Part shown: in pieces, positions 35,561 through 46,294 of the stretch
How the letters are laid out: each line of letters starts with the position of its first letter
How positions within the stretch are numbered: position 1 is the stretch's first letter
Assembly: GCA_031292625.1 (NCBI GenBank)
Contig: JARLGU010000015.1
Span: forward strand, 124,001-188,000
Length of the DNA stretch: 64,000 nucleotides
Origin: Capsulimonadaceae bacterium
GTDB taxonomy: Bacteria; Armatimonadota; Armatimonadia; Armatimonadales; Capsulimonadaceae
Reading direction: 5' to 3'
Notes under the pieces: model-generated
Databases searched by the model: none
What the model was told of the DNA's origin: nothing
The model's input: the letters and a program-made list of their open reading frames with translations, nothing else
Translations under genes and position numbers: made by a program

Positions 35561-37459
35561 TTGGCTACTAAGACCGCGGATACACACGGAAAGACGAAAG
35601 CCGCGCCGATCGATATCGACGCGCTGGCGGACGCCTATTTGACGCATCAGATCCATCACGCGATCGCTTCTTTGGGCGAGCCCGCTAAGATCGCCGACAT
35701 TGCGCGTGCGATTGACGACGAGGCGATTTCGCTCGGGCTGATTCGGCATACGCTGACGCGGACGCCGAGCCGATTCATTCCAATCGATCGGCGATGGGAC
35801 GTTTCGACGCGCTATTTGGATAAACAGCGTCCCGCCCAGCGTCTTCTTGAGGAGATCGTTTCCAATTTTGACGCGCCCGTCAGTGCGTGGGATGCCGCTC
35901 ATGAGTTCGCGACGGTCAGCGGCCGCACGGCGGAAGGCGTTCTGGTTACGGTCGAGAGGATGCTGCGAGGCTCCAAGCGGTTTACCGAACTCACGGTAGA
36001 CGGCAACTCAAGGTATGTACCGGCCTCCTGGCTGCTCGACACGAACGTCGACTACCTTACGGATGAGCAGGTGCTTTTCTACAACTTCCTTGGGGAGACT
36101 GCGGCGAAGCCGTTTAAAAGCGTATCGCTGGATTGGGTCGAAGATCCGGTTGGCTCCGTGGAGAAGCTGCTGCACAAAGTCTCCGAAAAGGCTCCCCGCA
36201 TTATCGAGAACCGCTTGGTGCAATTCCTGGCCTTTAAGGCGCTCGGCGAAGATTTCGATGCGCGCGCGCTCTACGCAACCCTTCTAGAGACCGATCGTCT
36301 TGTGGTCTTTCCTGGGCACCGGTGGATCGATCCCGAAACCGTTCAGACGTTCCGCAACCTGTTCATCCAGCGTGCCAACGATCTGGCCGACCTTCCCGAA
36401 GAGGAGATCGAAGTCGAAGAGGCCGCGCCTTTGATTATCGGCGAGGACGAACTTATCGAACTCGACCAGACGATCGAAGAAGCCGGCGATCGCGGGGTGC
36501 GCACGACGACGTTGCTGCAAGACGTGTACGAAATCGCCCCTGGCGATCGAACGTTCTCTACGGATGTTCAAACGCTCTTCGATGCGCTGCGGGCGCATCC
36601 GGACCGGTTTGACTGGGTTGGATACGATCGCTTCCGCCTTGCCGGTAGCCTGCCGCCGTACATTGGACAGGTACCGGAAAGCCTGCGCTTCCCGGTCATT
36701 GCGCAAATAGAGACGCCGGAAGGGGATCTGCTTGACCAGATGCTCGACGGCGAAGGCTTCGAGAGAGGCCTTGAGCGCGAGGTGCTTAACTCCCTTGCAC
36801 AGGACGTTAACGACCAGGAGCCGACCGACCAGACCGTATGGCCGGAGGGCGTGAGCGCCGATTCTCAGTCGATTGAGCTGGTTCTGAAGGCCCATCACAA
36901 GGAGATTGGCACGTTCCCGATGTGCCAGATCCCGTTTGGCTTCCTTGCGACTGAGCCGAGCGTCGTCGAGATTACGTTCCGCGACAAGAGCGGCAATTCA
37001 CATCAAGTGTTCGCCGATTACAATACGCAATTGTTGTACGGTCTTGGACTGTTTGACCTTTATGCGGAGATTCCGGCGGAGTCGGGGGCGATTATCCGGA
37101 TCGAGAAAACAAACATTCCTGGCGAGTTCCTCTTCACGGCTACGGGGGACACGCATGCAGATGTCTTCGTTGCGCCTGAGCGCCTCGAACAGTTGCAGAA
37201 TTATCGCAGCGAAATTGAGGCGGGACCGACCCTGTCGACGCACGACATTGTGCGGTTTGTTCTCGAACACAGCAATTCGACGATGTCGTATTTGACTTTG
37301 CTGACCGAAGTGAACATCGTCCGCCGCGTGACGCGCCGTCAGTTGGCCTCGATTCTGAGCGCGTGGTCCGGCTTTGCGCATCGCAGCGGGACGTGGTCAT
37401 ACGACGCGAAGAAGGCGGCGCAGGGCTTCAACAAGTCGAGGCGCAAGTACGCCCTTTAA
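35561..37459 (+). CDS. Large unknown protein, probably with repeated winged-helix domains
   Basis: The 632-residue soluble protein starts at TTG 35561 with GGAGGG upstream. I do not recognise a named family. The sequence suggests several small winged-helix-like units: residues about 25-75 (HQIHHAIASLGEPAKIADIARAI), about 85-145 and about 305-360 (LDQTIEEAGDRGVRTTTLL). These are joined by acidic linkers (EEEIEVEEAAP), with a beta-rich part at about 425-560. The C-terminal part (about 565-632) is basic (FNKSRRKYAL). The overall look resembles HARE-HTH or RNA polymerase delta-type proteins, but that is inference. It follows rimO by 55 nt and ends at a terminator. Confidence 0.6.
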   Translation: MATKTADTHGKTKAAPIDIDALADAYLTHQIHHAIASLGEPAKIADIARAIDDEAISLGLIRHTLTRTPSRFIPIDRRWDVSTRYLDKQRPAQRLLEEIVSNFDAPVSAWDAAHEFATVSGRTAEGVLVTVERMLRGSKRFTELTVDGNSRYVPASWLLDTNVDYLTDEQVLFYNFLGETAAKPFKSVSLDWVEDPVGSVEKLLHKVSEKAPRIIENRLVQFLAFKALGEDFDARALYATLLETDRLVVFPGHRWIDPETVQTFRNLFIQRANDLADLPEEEIEVEEAAPLIIGEDELIELDQTIEEAGDRGVRTTTLLQDVYEIAPGDRTFSTDVQTLFDALRAHPDRFDWVGYDRFRLAGSLPPYIGQVPESLRFPVIAQIETPEGDLLDQMLDGEGFERGLEREVLNSLAQDVNDQEPTDQTVWPEGVSADSQSIELVLKAHHKEIGTFPMCQIPFGFLATEPSVVEITFRDKSGNSHQVFADYNTQLLYGLGLFDLYAEIPAESGAIIRIEKTNIPGEFLFTATGDTHADVFVAPERLEQLQNYRSEIEAGPTLSTHDIVRFVLEHSNSTMSYLTLLTEVNIVRRVTRRQLASILSAWSGFAHRSGTWSYDAKKAAQGFNKSRRKYAL

Positions 37460-37495
37460 GCTTAACGACCGTTAACGAAATTAAGACGGATTATT

Positions 37496-37557
37496 TGCGG
37501 CTGCGCGGCAGGAACATCGGGACGAAACCGAGAACCGAAGCGCAGCCGCATTTTGTT
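37496..37557 (+). terminator. Terminator after the 632-residue protein gene
   Basis: TGCGGCTGCGC (37496-37506) pairs perfectly with GCGCAGCCGCA (37540-37550), followed by TTTTGTT. The 33-nt loop contains a smaller TCGG/CCGA pairing, so the structure is more elaborate than a plain hairpin. Confidence 0.7.
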
Positions 37558-37639
37558 ACAGCCGGGTGGAAGCCGTCACGACCGTTCCGGAACAAGTATG
37601 GGAGTAACGCGCCAGTTTACGGCGCTGGAGGAAAGCAAC

Positions 37640-37867
37640 ATGGAAACGAGAAAGATCAGGCTAGAGTATCCGCTGGACAAAGTTGGAGTCCCCGTATTTT
37701 CACAATTGGCGATCGAGTTCGACGTTCAGCCCAACGTGCTGGCGGCCGACATCAGCCCTCAGAAGGGCGGTTGGCTATTGATCAGCGTGACGGGACCGGC
37801 GAAAAACGTAGACGCAGCGCTGGATTGGGTCGTCCAGAACGGAATTAAGGTGGCCGCGGCAGCCTGA
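37640..37867 (+). CDS. Stand-alone NIL-domain protein
   Basis: The 75-residue protein (starting METRKIRLEYP) matches the NIL domain pattern: RIRLEYP-like strand, PVFSQLAIEFDVQPNVLAADI and GGWLLISVTGPAKNVDAALDWVVQNGIKV, a ferredoxin-like fold. In other bacteria NIL is found at the C-terminus of MetN-type methionine ABC ATPases, where it binds methionine, and in ferredoxin-linked sulfur proteins. Here it stands alone. GGAGGAAAG gives a good ribosome binding site for ATG 37640. It lies 18 nt before the Gfo/Idh gene. Confidence 0.8.
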   Translation: METRKIRLEYPLDKVGVPVFSQLAIEFDVQPNVLAADISPQKGGWLLISVTGPAKNVDAALDWVVQNGIKVAAAA

Positions 37868-37885
37868 AGATCGGAGGACAATCGA

Positions 37886-38890
37886 TTGACACAATCTGTC
37901 ATAACGGTTGGAATGATTGGCGTCGGCGGTATTGCTCAGGGGCATGTTGAGCGCCTCTCGGCGATTGCGGGTGTTCGGATTGTCGGTCTCGCGGATCCAA
38001 GCGAGGCCAATATTGAGAATACGGTTCAGAAGCACGCAGGGCTTGGGGCCGTGAAGAAGTACGCTGACTACGAGGTGCTGCTCAAGGAATTGCGACCCGA
38101 TGCGGTCGTAATCTGCACGCCTCATACCCAGCATTTCGAGCAGGCGGTCAACGCGCTGGATGCCGGTGCGCACGTTCTTCTCGAAAAGCCCATGGTTTGC
38201 CAGGTCGACCACGCACAGAAGCTCCTTGCAAAGATTGAGGCGTCTGGCAAGGTATTTGGCCTCGCTTATCAGAGGCACACGGATCCGCAGTTTCGCTACA
38301 TTCGTGAGCGCATCGCCAGTGGCGAAGTTGGCGCGGTTAAGTTCTTCACGGCCCTTCAGCAACAAGACTGGAAGCGACACACGAAGGGTAAATGGCGTCA
38401 GGATCCTGCTTTGTCGGGCGGCGGTCAGCTTAACGACAGCGGATCGCACCTGCTGGACGTCGTTCTCTGGACGACGGGCCTTGCGCCAGAAGCGGTTGCC
38501 GCGTTCATTGACAACCGGGGAACGCTGGTTGACATCGACTCGGCCGTCACTGTTCGGTTTGTCGGCGGCGCCGTAGGCACGCTCAACGTTCACGGCGACG
38601 CTCCTGGGTGGTGGGAGGACATCACGATTTGGTGCGAGCGCGGGGCGTTCTACGTTCGCCAAGGGCATCCGCTCAAGATCCAGAAAGAAGACGGATCATT
38701 CGAGATCCCGGATGCGTCCGTTCTTCCGCCAGCAACGAATGTCAACGCGAACTTTATTCACGCAATCCAGGGCAAGGAACCCATTGCCGCCCCGGCGATT
38801 TGCGGCTTGCGTACGATTGAGCTCACCGAAGCAGCCTGGGAATCTGGCGCGGCGGGCGGGCAACTGACGATGGTGAAGCGCAGCGCTTGA
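37886..38890 (+). CDS. Gfo/Idh/MocA family oxidoreductase
   Basis: The 334-residue protein begins at TTG 37886 with GGAGG upstream. It has an N-terminal Rossmann fold (GMIGVGGIAQGHVERL), the family motif EKPMVCQV (EKP active-site Lys) around residue 100, and the C-terminal alpha/beta domain with GGGQLNDSGSHLLDVVLWTTG, which holds the usual His near the active site. It oxidises or reduces a sugar or inositol-like compound with NAD(P). The exact substrate is unknown. A strong terminator follows the gene. Confidence 0.9.
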   Translation: MTQSVITVGMIGVGGIAQGHVERLSAIAGVRIVGLADPSEANIENTVQKHAGLGAVKKYADYEVLLKELRPDAVVICTPHTQHFEQAVNALDAGAHVLLEKPMVCQVDHAQKLLAKIEASGKVFGLAYQRHTDPQFRYIRERIASGEVGAVKFFTALQQQDWKRHTKGKWRQDPALSGGGQLNDSGSHLLDVVLWTTGLAPEAVAAFIDNRGTLVDIDSAVTVRFVGGAVGTLNVHGDAPGWWEDITIWCERGAFYVRQGHPLKIQKEDGSFEIPDASVLPPATNVNANFIHAIQGKEPIAAPAICGLRTIELTEAAWESGAAGGQLTMVKRSA

Positions 38891-38912
38891 CGGTTGTGCT
38901 TGAGAACTCCGT

Positions 38913-38959
38913 AGCCTTCCGGCTGACGCAAAATATTTTTGCGTTCCGGAAGGCTTTTT
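38913..38959 (+). terminator. Intrinsic terminator of the NIL-Gfo/Idh unit
   Basis: AGCCTTCCGG (38913-38922) pairs with CCGGAAGGCT (38946-38955), with a further inner ACGCAAAA/TTTTGCGT pairing, followed by TTTTT. Confidence 0.88.
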
Positions 38960-39021
38960 GGCCGCCGGACGGCAATACTTAAGCTGTCCTACGCATCGAT
39001 TCCACGACTGAGGTACCTCTT

Positions 39022-41379
39022 GTGAACCACTTCTCGTTGCATGATCGCGTCATCGAGCTGGCATTGATTTGCATGGCATGTTTTGCCGCTTTACTGGCCG
39101 TCTCGCCGGCCCAAGCCGCGTCTCCGATCTACGAATGGTCGCCTACCGCCGATATGGGGCATGGCGGGAGCGTGACGCTGAGCGTTGACCGCTTCGGCGC
39201 TAAGCCTGTCGTACTCGCGACTGCCAACGGCGGCGAGTGGAACTGGTACTTTGCGTTGCCACAGGGCGTTCTCAAAGCCCCTGGCAACTACGTGGCTCAG
39301 CTCGATTACGAGATCGTCACGCCGACCACGGACGGGCGTGAGTTTTACATGTTTGCGCGCACGGAAAAGCTAGGCTACGACAATGATATATGGGTGAGGT
39401 GGAAGGGGCCGGCGGGAACGAAGGGGACCGCGACGCTGCCGATGACGCTGCGCGGCGTCGACGATTGGAGTATCCAGCTGGGCATACACGGAAACGGCGC
39501 GATCAAGGCGACTGGCTTGCGGATTTTTTCGGGGTCCGCGGGCCGGTACGTGCCTGCCGTAACGAGCGCAAAGCCGGTAGTCGTGAATTTCAAGGATATC
39601 GCATTTCCGATTCCGACTGGATGCGGCCCTGTGGCGATCGATCCCCCGCACAACCCAAGCGGTCCCGTTCTATCGGCCGCGGATTTTGGTTTGAAGTTCG
39701 AGGCGCCTGGCGCGGAACCATCCGCAGATGTCGCGGCGGCGAATGTCGATGCATTTCGCGCGGCGGTGACGGCGGCGCGTACGCAGGGGGCGTCCGTCCT
39801 TCGGTTTCCCAAAGGGCTGTATCGATTTGCGTCGAGCGCGCCGCTTGCGCTCGATGACTTGCATGATATCACGATTGACGGCGGCGGGTCGGAGTTTCTC
39901 TTCGTACAGTATCGACAACGCGGCGGAGCGTCGATTAAGGTCAGTCGTTGCGAACGCGCGCTTGTGAAGGACCTTTTCGTCGATTGGGATTGGTCTGTCC
40001 GCCCCATTGCAACCATTGCGCACGTGGATTCAGTGGATGCCGGCAAGCGAGGGGCGGTGTTCACGTTCCCGGATATTACCGGCGCGGCGACGGAGTTGCT
40101 TAAGACCGTGCCGTGGCAAAGCATCCTTCCGCTGGAAACGTTGCGTCCGACCGGACATCCCGCGAAAGCCGGTTTCGGCAAGCCGGAGATCACCGGTTTT
40201 GAAACGCTCGCGGCAAACAAGCTTCACGTTGCTTTCGCGAAAAGCATGGCGCTTGAAAGCGGAGGGGATTACTGGATCAGGCATTGCTATTATGAAATGC
40301 CGGCCATGGATATTGGGGATTGCAATAATCTCTTGCTCGATCGCGTCGTTATCTATTCCTCGCCAGGCATGGGCTGGACGATGCACGGCGACTTGCATCA
40401 TTGGGAGTTGCATGACTGCCGATTGGAGATCTTGCCCGGCTCGCATCGCCCAATGGCGACGGCCGCCGATGGGTTGCACGTCAGCCGCTCGCACGGCTAC
40501 TTTGTGATGGATGGTTGCGAGATCGGCAACTGCGGCGACGATTGTGTAAACATCCATGACAACTGTGCGGAAGGCGTCGAGCGGGTCGATGAGCACACGC
40601 TGCTTGTGAAGGCGGTCAACGGCCGGCTATCTCTCAAACCCGGCGATGACATTGAACTCTATAACGGCGACTATTCGCCGTTGCCGTTTCGCGCCAGGGT
40701 GGTCTCTTCAAAGGTTGCCGGAGCGAACGTGGTTCTGACGTTTGCCGAGACGATTCCTTCAGCTGTCGGGGATGATACGATCGTTTGGAATCACGCGTTT
40801 GAGACCGGACACGTTTTGATCAAAAACTGCAGGTTCCACGACAATACGGTGCGCGGCATTCTCATGGCTGCGCGCGACGTCACGGTTGAGAACAACGTGT
40901 TTGAGCATACGGCGTGGCGTGCATTCCAGTTTCATACGGAATTGGTGCCTGGCTATTGGTGGGAAGGACACGGCGCGGAGAACGTGATATTCAAAGGAAA
41001 CAAGATTATTGACTGCAACCTCGATGGCCGGGATGGAGGATCGAACGTCTTTGCGCGTCCCGATCTGCCGAACGGACCGACCAGCGTTCCGCTTTTCCAG
41101 AATGTGCTGATCGCAGACAATGAGGTAGTGGATCCCGCCGGACCGTCAATTGATCTTCAGGCCTGCAAGGACGTAATCATAACGGGAAACAGGATTGTTT
41201 GCGCGAAACAGATGTATGCCCCGAACCCGTCGCCCGGGGTTATTAAGCTCGGGCGGTTGTCGAATGTGTACATCGCCGGAAACTCATGGTCTGGCCAATA
41301 CGCGACTGGCGCTGGAGTGCAGTACGATCCTGATACGACCAGCGGCATCGCGATCGGCGATAACACGGTTGCTCCATAG
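39022..41379 (+). CDS. Secreted right-handed beta-helix protein, possibly GH110-like
   Basis: The 785-residue protein starts at GTG 39022 and has a signal peptide (about 1-33, ending AVSPAQAASP). After a beta-sandwich region (about 35-185) a pectate-lyase-like parallel beta-helix runs from about 220 to the end, with repeated strands such as DLHDITIDGGG, VLIKNCRFHDNTVRGILMAARDVTVENNVFEH and NVLIADNEVVDPAGPSIDLQACKDVIITGNRIV. The GDDCVNIHDN motif near residue 510 places two Asp in the helix, as in GH110 alpha-galactosidases and related enzymes. The specific activity is inference. A terminator lies 11 nt downstream. Confidence 0.72.
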   Translation: MNHFSLHDRVIELALICMACFAALLAVSPAQAASPIYEWSPTADMGHGGSVTLSVDRFGAKPVVLATANGGEWNWYFALPQGVLKAPGNYVAQLDYEIVTPTTDGREFYMFARTEKLGYDNDIWVRWKGPAGTKGTATLPMTLRGVDDWSIQLGIHGNGAIKATGLRIFSGSAGRYVPAVTSAKPVVVNFKDIAFPIPTGCGPVAIDPPHNPSGPVLSAADFGLKFEAPGAEPSADVAAANVDAFRAAVTAARTQGASVLRFPKGLYRFASSAPLALDDLHDITIDGGGSEFLFVQYRQRGGASIKVSRCERALVKDLFVDWDWSVRPIATIAHVDSVDAGKRGAVFTFPDITGAATELLKTVPWQSILPLETLRPTGHPAKAGFGKPEITGFETLAANKLHVAFAKSMALESGGDYWIRHCYYEMPAMDIGDCNNLLLDRVVIYSSPGMGWTMHGDLHHWELHDCRLEILPGSHRPMATAADGLHVSRSHGYFVMDGCEIGNCGDDCVNIHDNCAEGVERVDEHTLLVKAVNGRLSLKPGDDIELYNGDYSPLPFRARVVSSKVAGANVVLTFAETIPSAVGDDTIVWNHAFETGHVLIKNCRFHDNTVRGILMAARDVTVENNVFEHTAWRAFQFHTELVPGYWWEGHGAENVIFKGNKIIDCNLDGRDGGSNVFARPDLPNGPTSVPLFQNVLIADNEVVDPAGPSIDLQACKDVIITGNRIVCAKQMYAPNPSPGVIKLGRLSNVYIAGNSWSGQYATGAGVQYDPDTTSGIAIGDNTVAP

Positions 41380-41389
41380 CGGCAGTGCG

Positions 41390-41423
41390 GAGCTTCCGCA
41401 GCGCTGCGGAGGCTCATTTTGTT
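41390..41423 (+). terminator. Intrinsic terminator of the beta-helix gene
   Basis: GAGCTTCCGCA (41390-41400) and TGCGGAGGCTC (41405-41415) form an 11-bp stem with a GCGC loop and one wobble pair, followed by ATTTTGTT. Confidence 0.85.
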
Positions 41424-41589
41424 GGCTTCCAGGCGGGAAACGCGAGCGCCGCGTCGCGCCATCGATCCCTGGCATTGTCGATGTGTGATCCACATTACAG
41501 AATGGGTATGATCCTGTGCTGCCATATTAAGGGCTGGGCCCTGAGGCGGCAGCAATTCGATGCCCGGCCTCGGGCAAAAGGAGCATACA

Positions 41590-42048
41590 ATGGCGCATCA
41601 GTACGAGGCGGTCGTTACGGCGCAGGGCGGGCGGGCAGGCCGTGTTAAGTCGGATGACGGTTACATCGACTTCCAGGTAGCGATTCCCAAGGAGATGGGG
41701 GGACCAGGAGGGGCGACAAATCCGGAGCAGCTTTTTGCCGCAGGGTATTCGGCGTGCTTTGGCAGCGCGATTGCGCATGTCGCGCGGGGGCAACGACTCT
41801 CTCTCGATCGCTCGCAGATTACTGCGCGTGTCGCGATCGATCCCGATGGACAGGGAGGATTTGGGCTTTCGGTGAGGCTTGACATTGATTTGCCTTCGAT
41901 TGACGAGGCAACGGCGTGGAGGCTTATCGATGAAGCGCACCAGGTATGTCCCTACTCGAACGCGACGCGTGGGAACATACCAGTGGAACTGGCTCTCGTG
42001 ACGAGCCGGGCGGCAAGCCTGTCAAAGCCCGCCGCTCCGGTTTCGTAA
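41590..42048 (+). CDS. ohr: Organic hydroperoxide resistance protein (OsmC/Ohr family)
   Basis: The 152-residue protein has the Ohr pattern, including NPEQLFAAGYSACFGSA with the peroxidatic Cys and AHQVCPYSNATRGNIPVEL with the resolving Cys, two residues that detoxify organic hydroperoxides. ATG 41590 has GGAG upstream; the in-frame start 30 nt earlier is not preferred. Upstream, 41484-41499 reads TGTGA-N6-TTACA, one base from a CRP/FNR-like site, of unknown meaning. I see no OhrR regulator nearby. Confidence 0.9.
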   Translation: MAHQYEAVVTAQGGRAGRVKSDDGYIDFQVAIPKEMGGPGGATNPEQLFAAGYSACFGSAIAHVARGQRLSLDRSQITARVAIDPDGQGGFGLSVRLDIDLPSIDEATAWRLIDEAHQVCPYSNATRGNIPVELALVTSRAASLSKPAAPVS

Positions 42049-42068
42049 GGCAGCGCGAAAGTCCGGTC

Positions 42069-43214
42069 TCAAGCCGGATTTTTGCGCGCGAGCATTTCGT
42101 CGACCTTCGGCATCCAATCGGCTATCTCGATCTTTTGCGGGCACTTGTCTTCGCACTCGTGGCACGCTGCACAGTTGTTTGCGCGAGCCTCGGCCTTAAT
42201 GGTCCAGGAATATCTGCCGCGTGCTCCAGGCAGATCGTCATGCAGATGGGCGTAATTGAAGATGTCGAAGTTCCCCGGGATATCGACGCCGCTCGGGCAA
42301 GGCATACAATAGCCGCACTTGGTGCACGGCACCTTTATCCTGCTCTGATAGGCCTCCTGGATCTTGGTGATGAGGTTGTGGGAATCCGGCGAGAACGAGG
42401 CGATGGCTGCGTGATCGGAGGAGACAAGGTTGCCCTCAACCTGCGCCATGTTGCTCATGCCGCTCAGGACGGTCGACACTTCCGGCTGATCCCAAAGCCA
42501 CTGGAGGGCGAGGTCGGCCGGGTTCCACGGGCGCATTAGTTCCCGTATCGAATCCGGCGGCGTCGCGAGCCGGCCGCCCAATAGCGGCTCCATCACAACG
42601 ACCGCGAGTCCCTTATCGGCCGCGAGCTTGAGCCCCGCCGTACCTGCCTGATTTTGGGTGTCCATGTAGTTGTATTGGATTTGGCAGAAGGTCCACTTGT
42701 CGTAGCCATTCAGGATTTCGGTGAACGCGGGATACTCGTCATGGAACGAGAAGCCCAGATGCCGGATGCGGCCATCACGGATGGCATCTTCCGCCTTGCC
42801 GAGAACGCCATGTTTGAGCACGGTATTGCGCCATCGATCGGCGCCAAGGGCGTGCAGAAGATAGAAGTCGATATGGTCGGTCTGTAGTCGCGTAAGCTGC
42901 TCATCGAGCAACTTGTCGAAATCCTCGGGAGCGTTGATCATCCAGACTGGCGATTTGGTGGCCAGATGGACTTTCTGCCGGTAACCGTCCAGCAGAGCGA
43001 GACCCGCCACGACCTCGCTCTTGCCATCGTGATAGCCGTACGCCGTGTCGACGTAGTTGACGCCGTGGTCGATTGCGTGGCGAATCATGCGAATCGCTTC
43101 GGGCTCATCGATTTGGGAGCTTGGAACGCCAGGCCCCGTGAGCGGGAGGCGCATGCAGCCAAATCCGAGTGCAGAGACTGGCCAATCCAGTTTTCCGAAA
43201 TTACGGTAATTCAT
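42069..43214 (-). CDS. Aldo/keto reductase with C-terminal iron-sulfur domain
   Basis: The 381-residue protein has an AKR TIM barrel (about 1-285) with NYVDTAYGYHDGKSE (catalytic Asp and Tyr), LATKSPVW (Lys) and HALGA (His), and a C-terminal ferredoxin-like part with CTKCGYCMPCPSGVDIP and CAACHECEDKCPQKIE, enough Cys for two [4Fe-4S] clusters. Such fused reductases pass electrons between NAD(P)H and a partner; the substrate is unknown. ATG 43214 has GAGAGGAA. It is convergent with ohr. Confidence 0.9.
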   Translation of the reverse strand: MNYRNFGKLDWPVSALGFGCMRLPLTGPGVPSSQIDEPEAIRMIRHAIDHGVNYVDTAYGYHDGKSEVVAGLALLDGYRQKVHLATKSPVWMINAPEDFDKLLDEQLTRLQTDHIDFYLLHALGADRWRNTVLKHGVLGKAEDAIRDGRIRHLGFSFHDEYPAFTEILNGYDKWTFCQIQYNYMDTQNQAGTAGLKLAADKGLAVVVMEPLLGGRLATPPDSIRELMRPWNPADLALQWLWDQPEVSTVLSGMSNMAQVEGNLVSSDHAAIASFSPDSHNLITKIQEAYQSRIKVPCTKCGYCMPCPSGVDIPGNFDIFNYAHLHDDLPGARGRYSWTIKAEARANNCAACHECEDKCPQKIEIADWMPKVDEMLARKNPA

Positions 43215-43463
43215 AAGCCATTCCTCTCAGGCGCTGCTGCTTAAACGGGACAATATCCTGGGGGCGCTTGCGTATGTTAGGAAAGATGTTTTGGGAATGC
43301 GCTACCCGGCATTGCGTCCCTTTGTACGAGCGAATGCCTGCTAATATGAGCATTATATCCCGACCTCGTCTGTTTGAAGCGAGGTATAGAGAATAGTGGC
43401 GCGATAATGTCGATTCATTTTGAGCGTTCTTCCCAAATGTCCATTCGCGGGTGAGCACAGGCC

Positions 43464-45560
<2,097 letters not shown>

Positions 45561-45753
45561 CGGGATCTGGCGGAAATACGCCTGTTCGGCACAAAACTTG
45601 CAACGTTTCATTGTTGAGACTGTCTGTAAGGATGGCGAGGCATGCGCGCGAGCGCATACAGGTAGCTTTGCCGGATTTCTCGCCTTCGCGCTCGCCGGCT
45701 GCAATATTATGAGACAAACGCGTTGGCGCGTGGAATGAGGAATACGAGAGTTT

Positions 45754-46272
45754 ATGCAAAACATCACTAAAGGCATTATCATCGTCGCGCTGCTGGCGCT
45801 TGTTATTGGCGTGAACAACCAGCTTAACAGGGTTTCACCCAAATCAGAGCACGACGACGATAACGATGGAGCTCAGGTGTCGGGAAATGCCCCGACGCCG
45901 GCCGTCAAGACGCCTCCCGCAAAGGCGCCGGCCGCGGCTGCTGCGGACAATCCAATTGACGAGGCGGTTGTCGGCCCCGCCAACGCTCCTGTTACAATCA
46001 CCGTAGGGTATGGGTGGACGCCAGAACTGCAATCGGACCCAGCGCCGCTCGCCCAAGTGATCGCTCAAGCCAAACAGTGGGGCGCTCAACCCGGCCATTG
46101 CGCCAGGATCGTCTGCGTGGATGTGCCGTCAAGCGTTCGCGCCCCTGGCGACAAGGCTCCGGATGCTCCAGGCGTTTATGTCTCGGGAGCCAAACCGGCC
46201 CAGATCTCAGGCTATCCGGGGGCGGACATTAAGCCGGACGCCTTCTCTCATCTGTTGACGACCGTAAAGTAG
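45754..46272 (+). CDS. Hypothetical protein with N-terminal membrane anchor
   Basis: The 172-residue protein has one hydrophobic segment (about 7-21, GIIIVALLALVIGVN), then an acidic stretch and an Ala/Pro-rich linker (about 45-70), and a small C-terminal domain with two Cys (GHCARIVCVDVP). The Cys pair could form a disulphide outside the cytoplasm. GAGGAA and CGAGAG lie upstream of ATG 45754, and TATTAT (45705-45710) is a possible -10 box. I do not recognise a family. It precedes the sensor kinase by 22 nt, so they may be co-expressed. Confidence 0.65.
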   Translation: MQNITKGIIIVALLALVIGVNNQLNRVSPKSEHDDDNDGAQVSGNAPTPAVKTPPAKAPAAAAADNPIDEAVVGPANAPVTITVGYGWTPELQSDPAPLAQVIAQAKQWGAQPGHCARIVCVDVPSSVRAPGDKAPDAPGVYVSGAKPAQISGYPGADIKPDAFSHLLTTVK

Positions 46273-46294
46273 ACAGAAGTTTTTAGAGGTTATT

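Noticed and set aside
37496-37557. SAM or guanidine riboswitch before the NIL gene
   Set aside because: The core motifs of those riboswitches are missing and the hairpin ends in a T-tract, so a terminator is the simpler reading.
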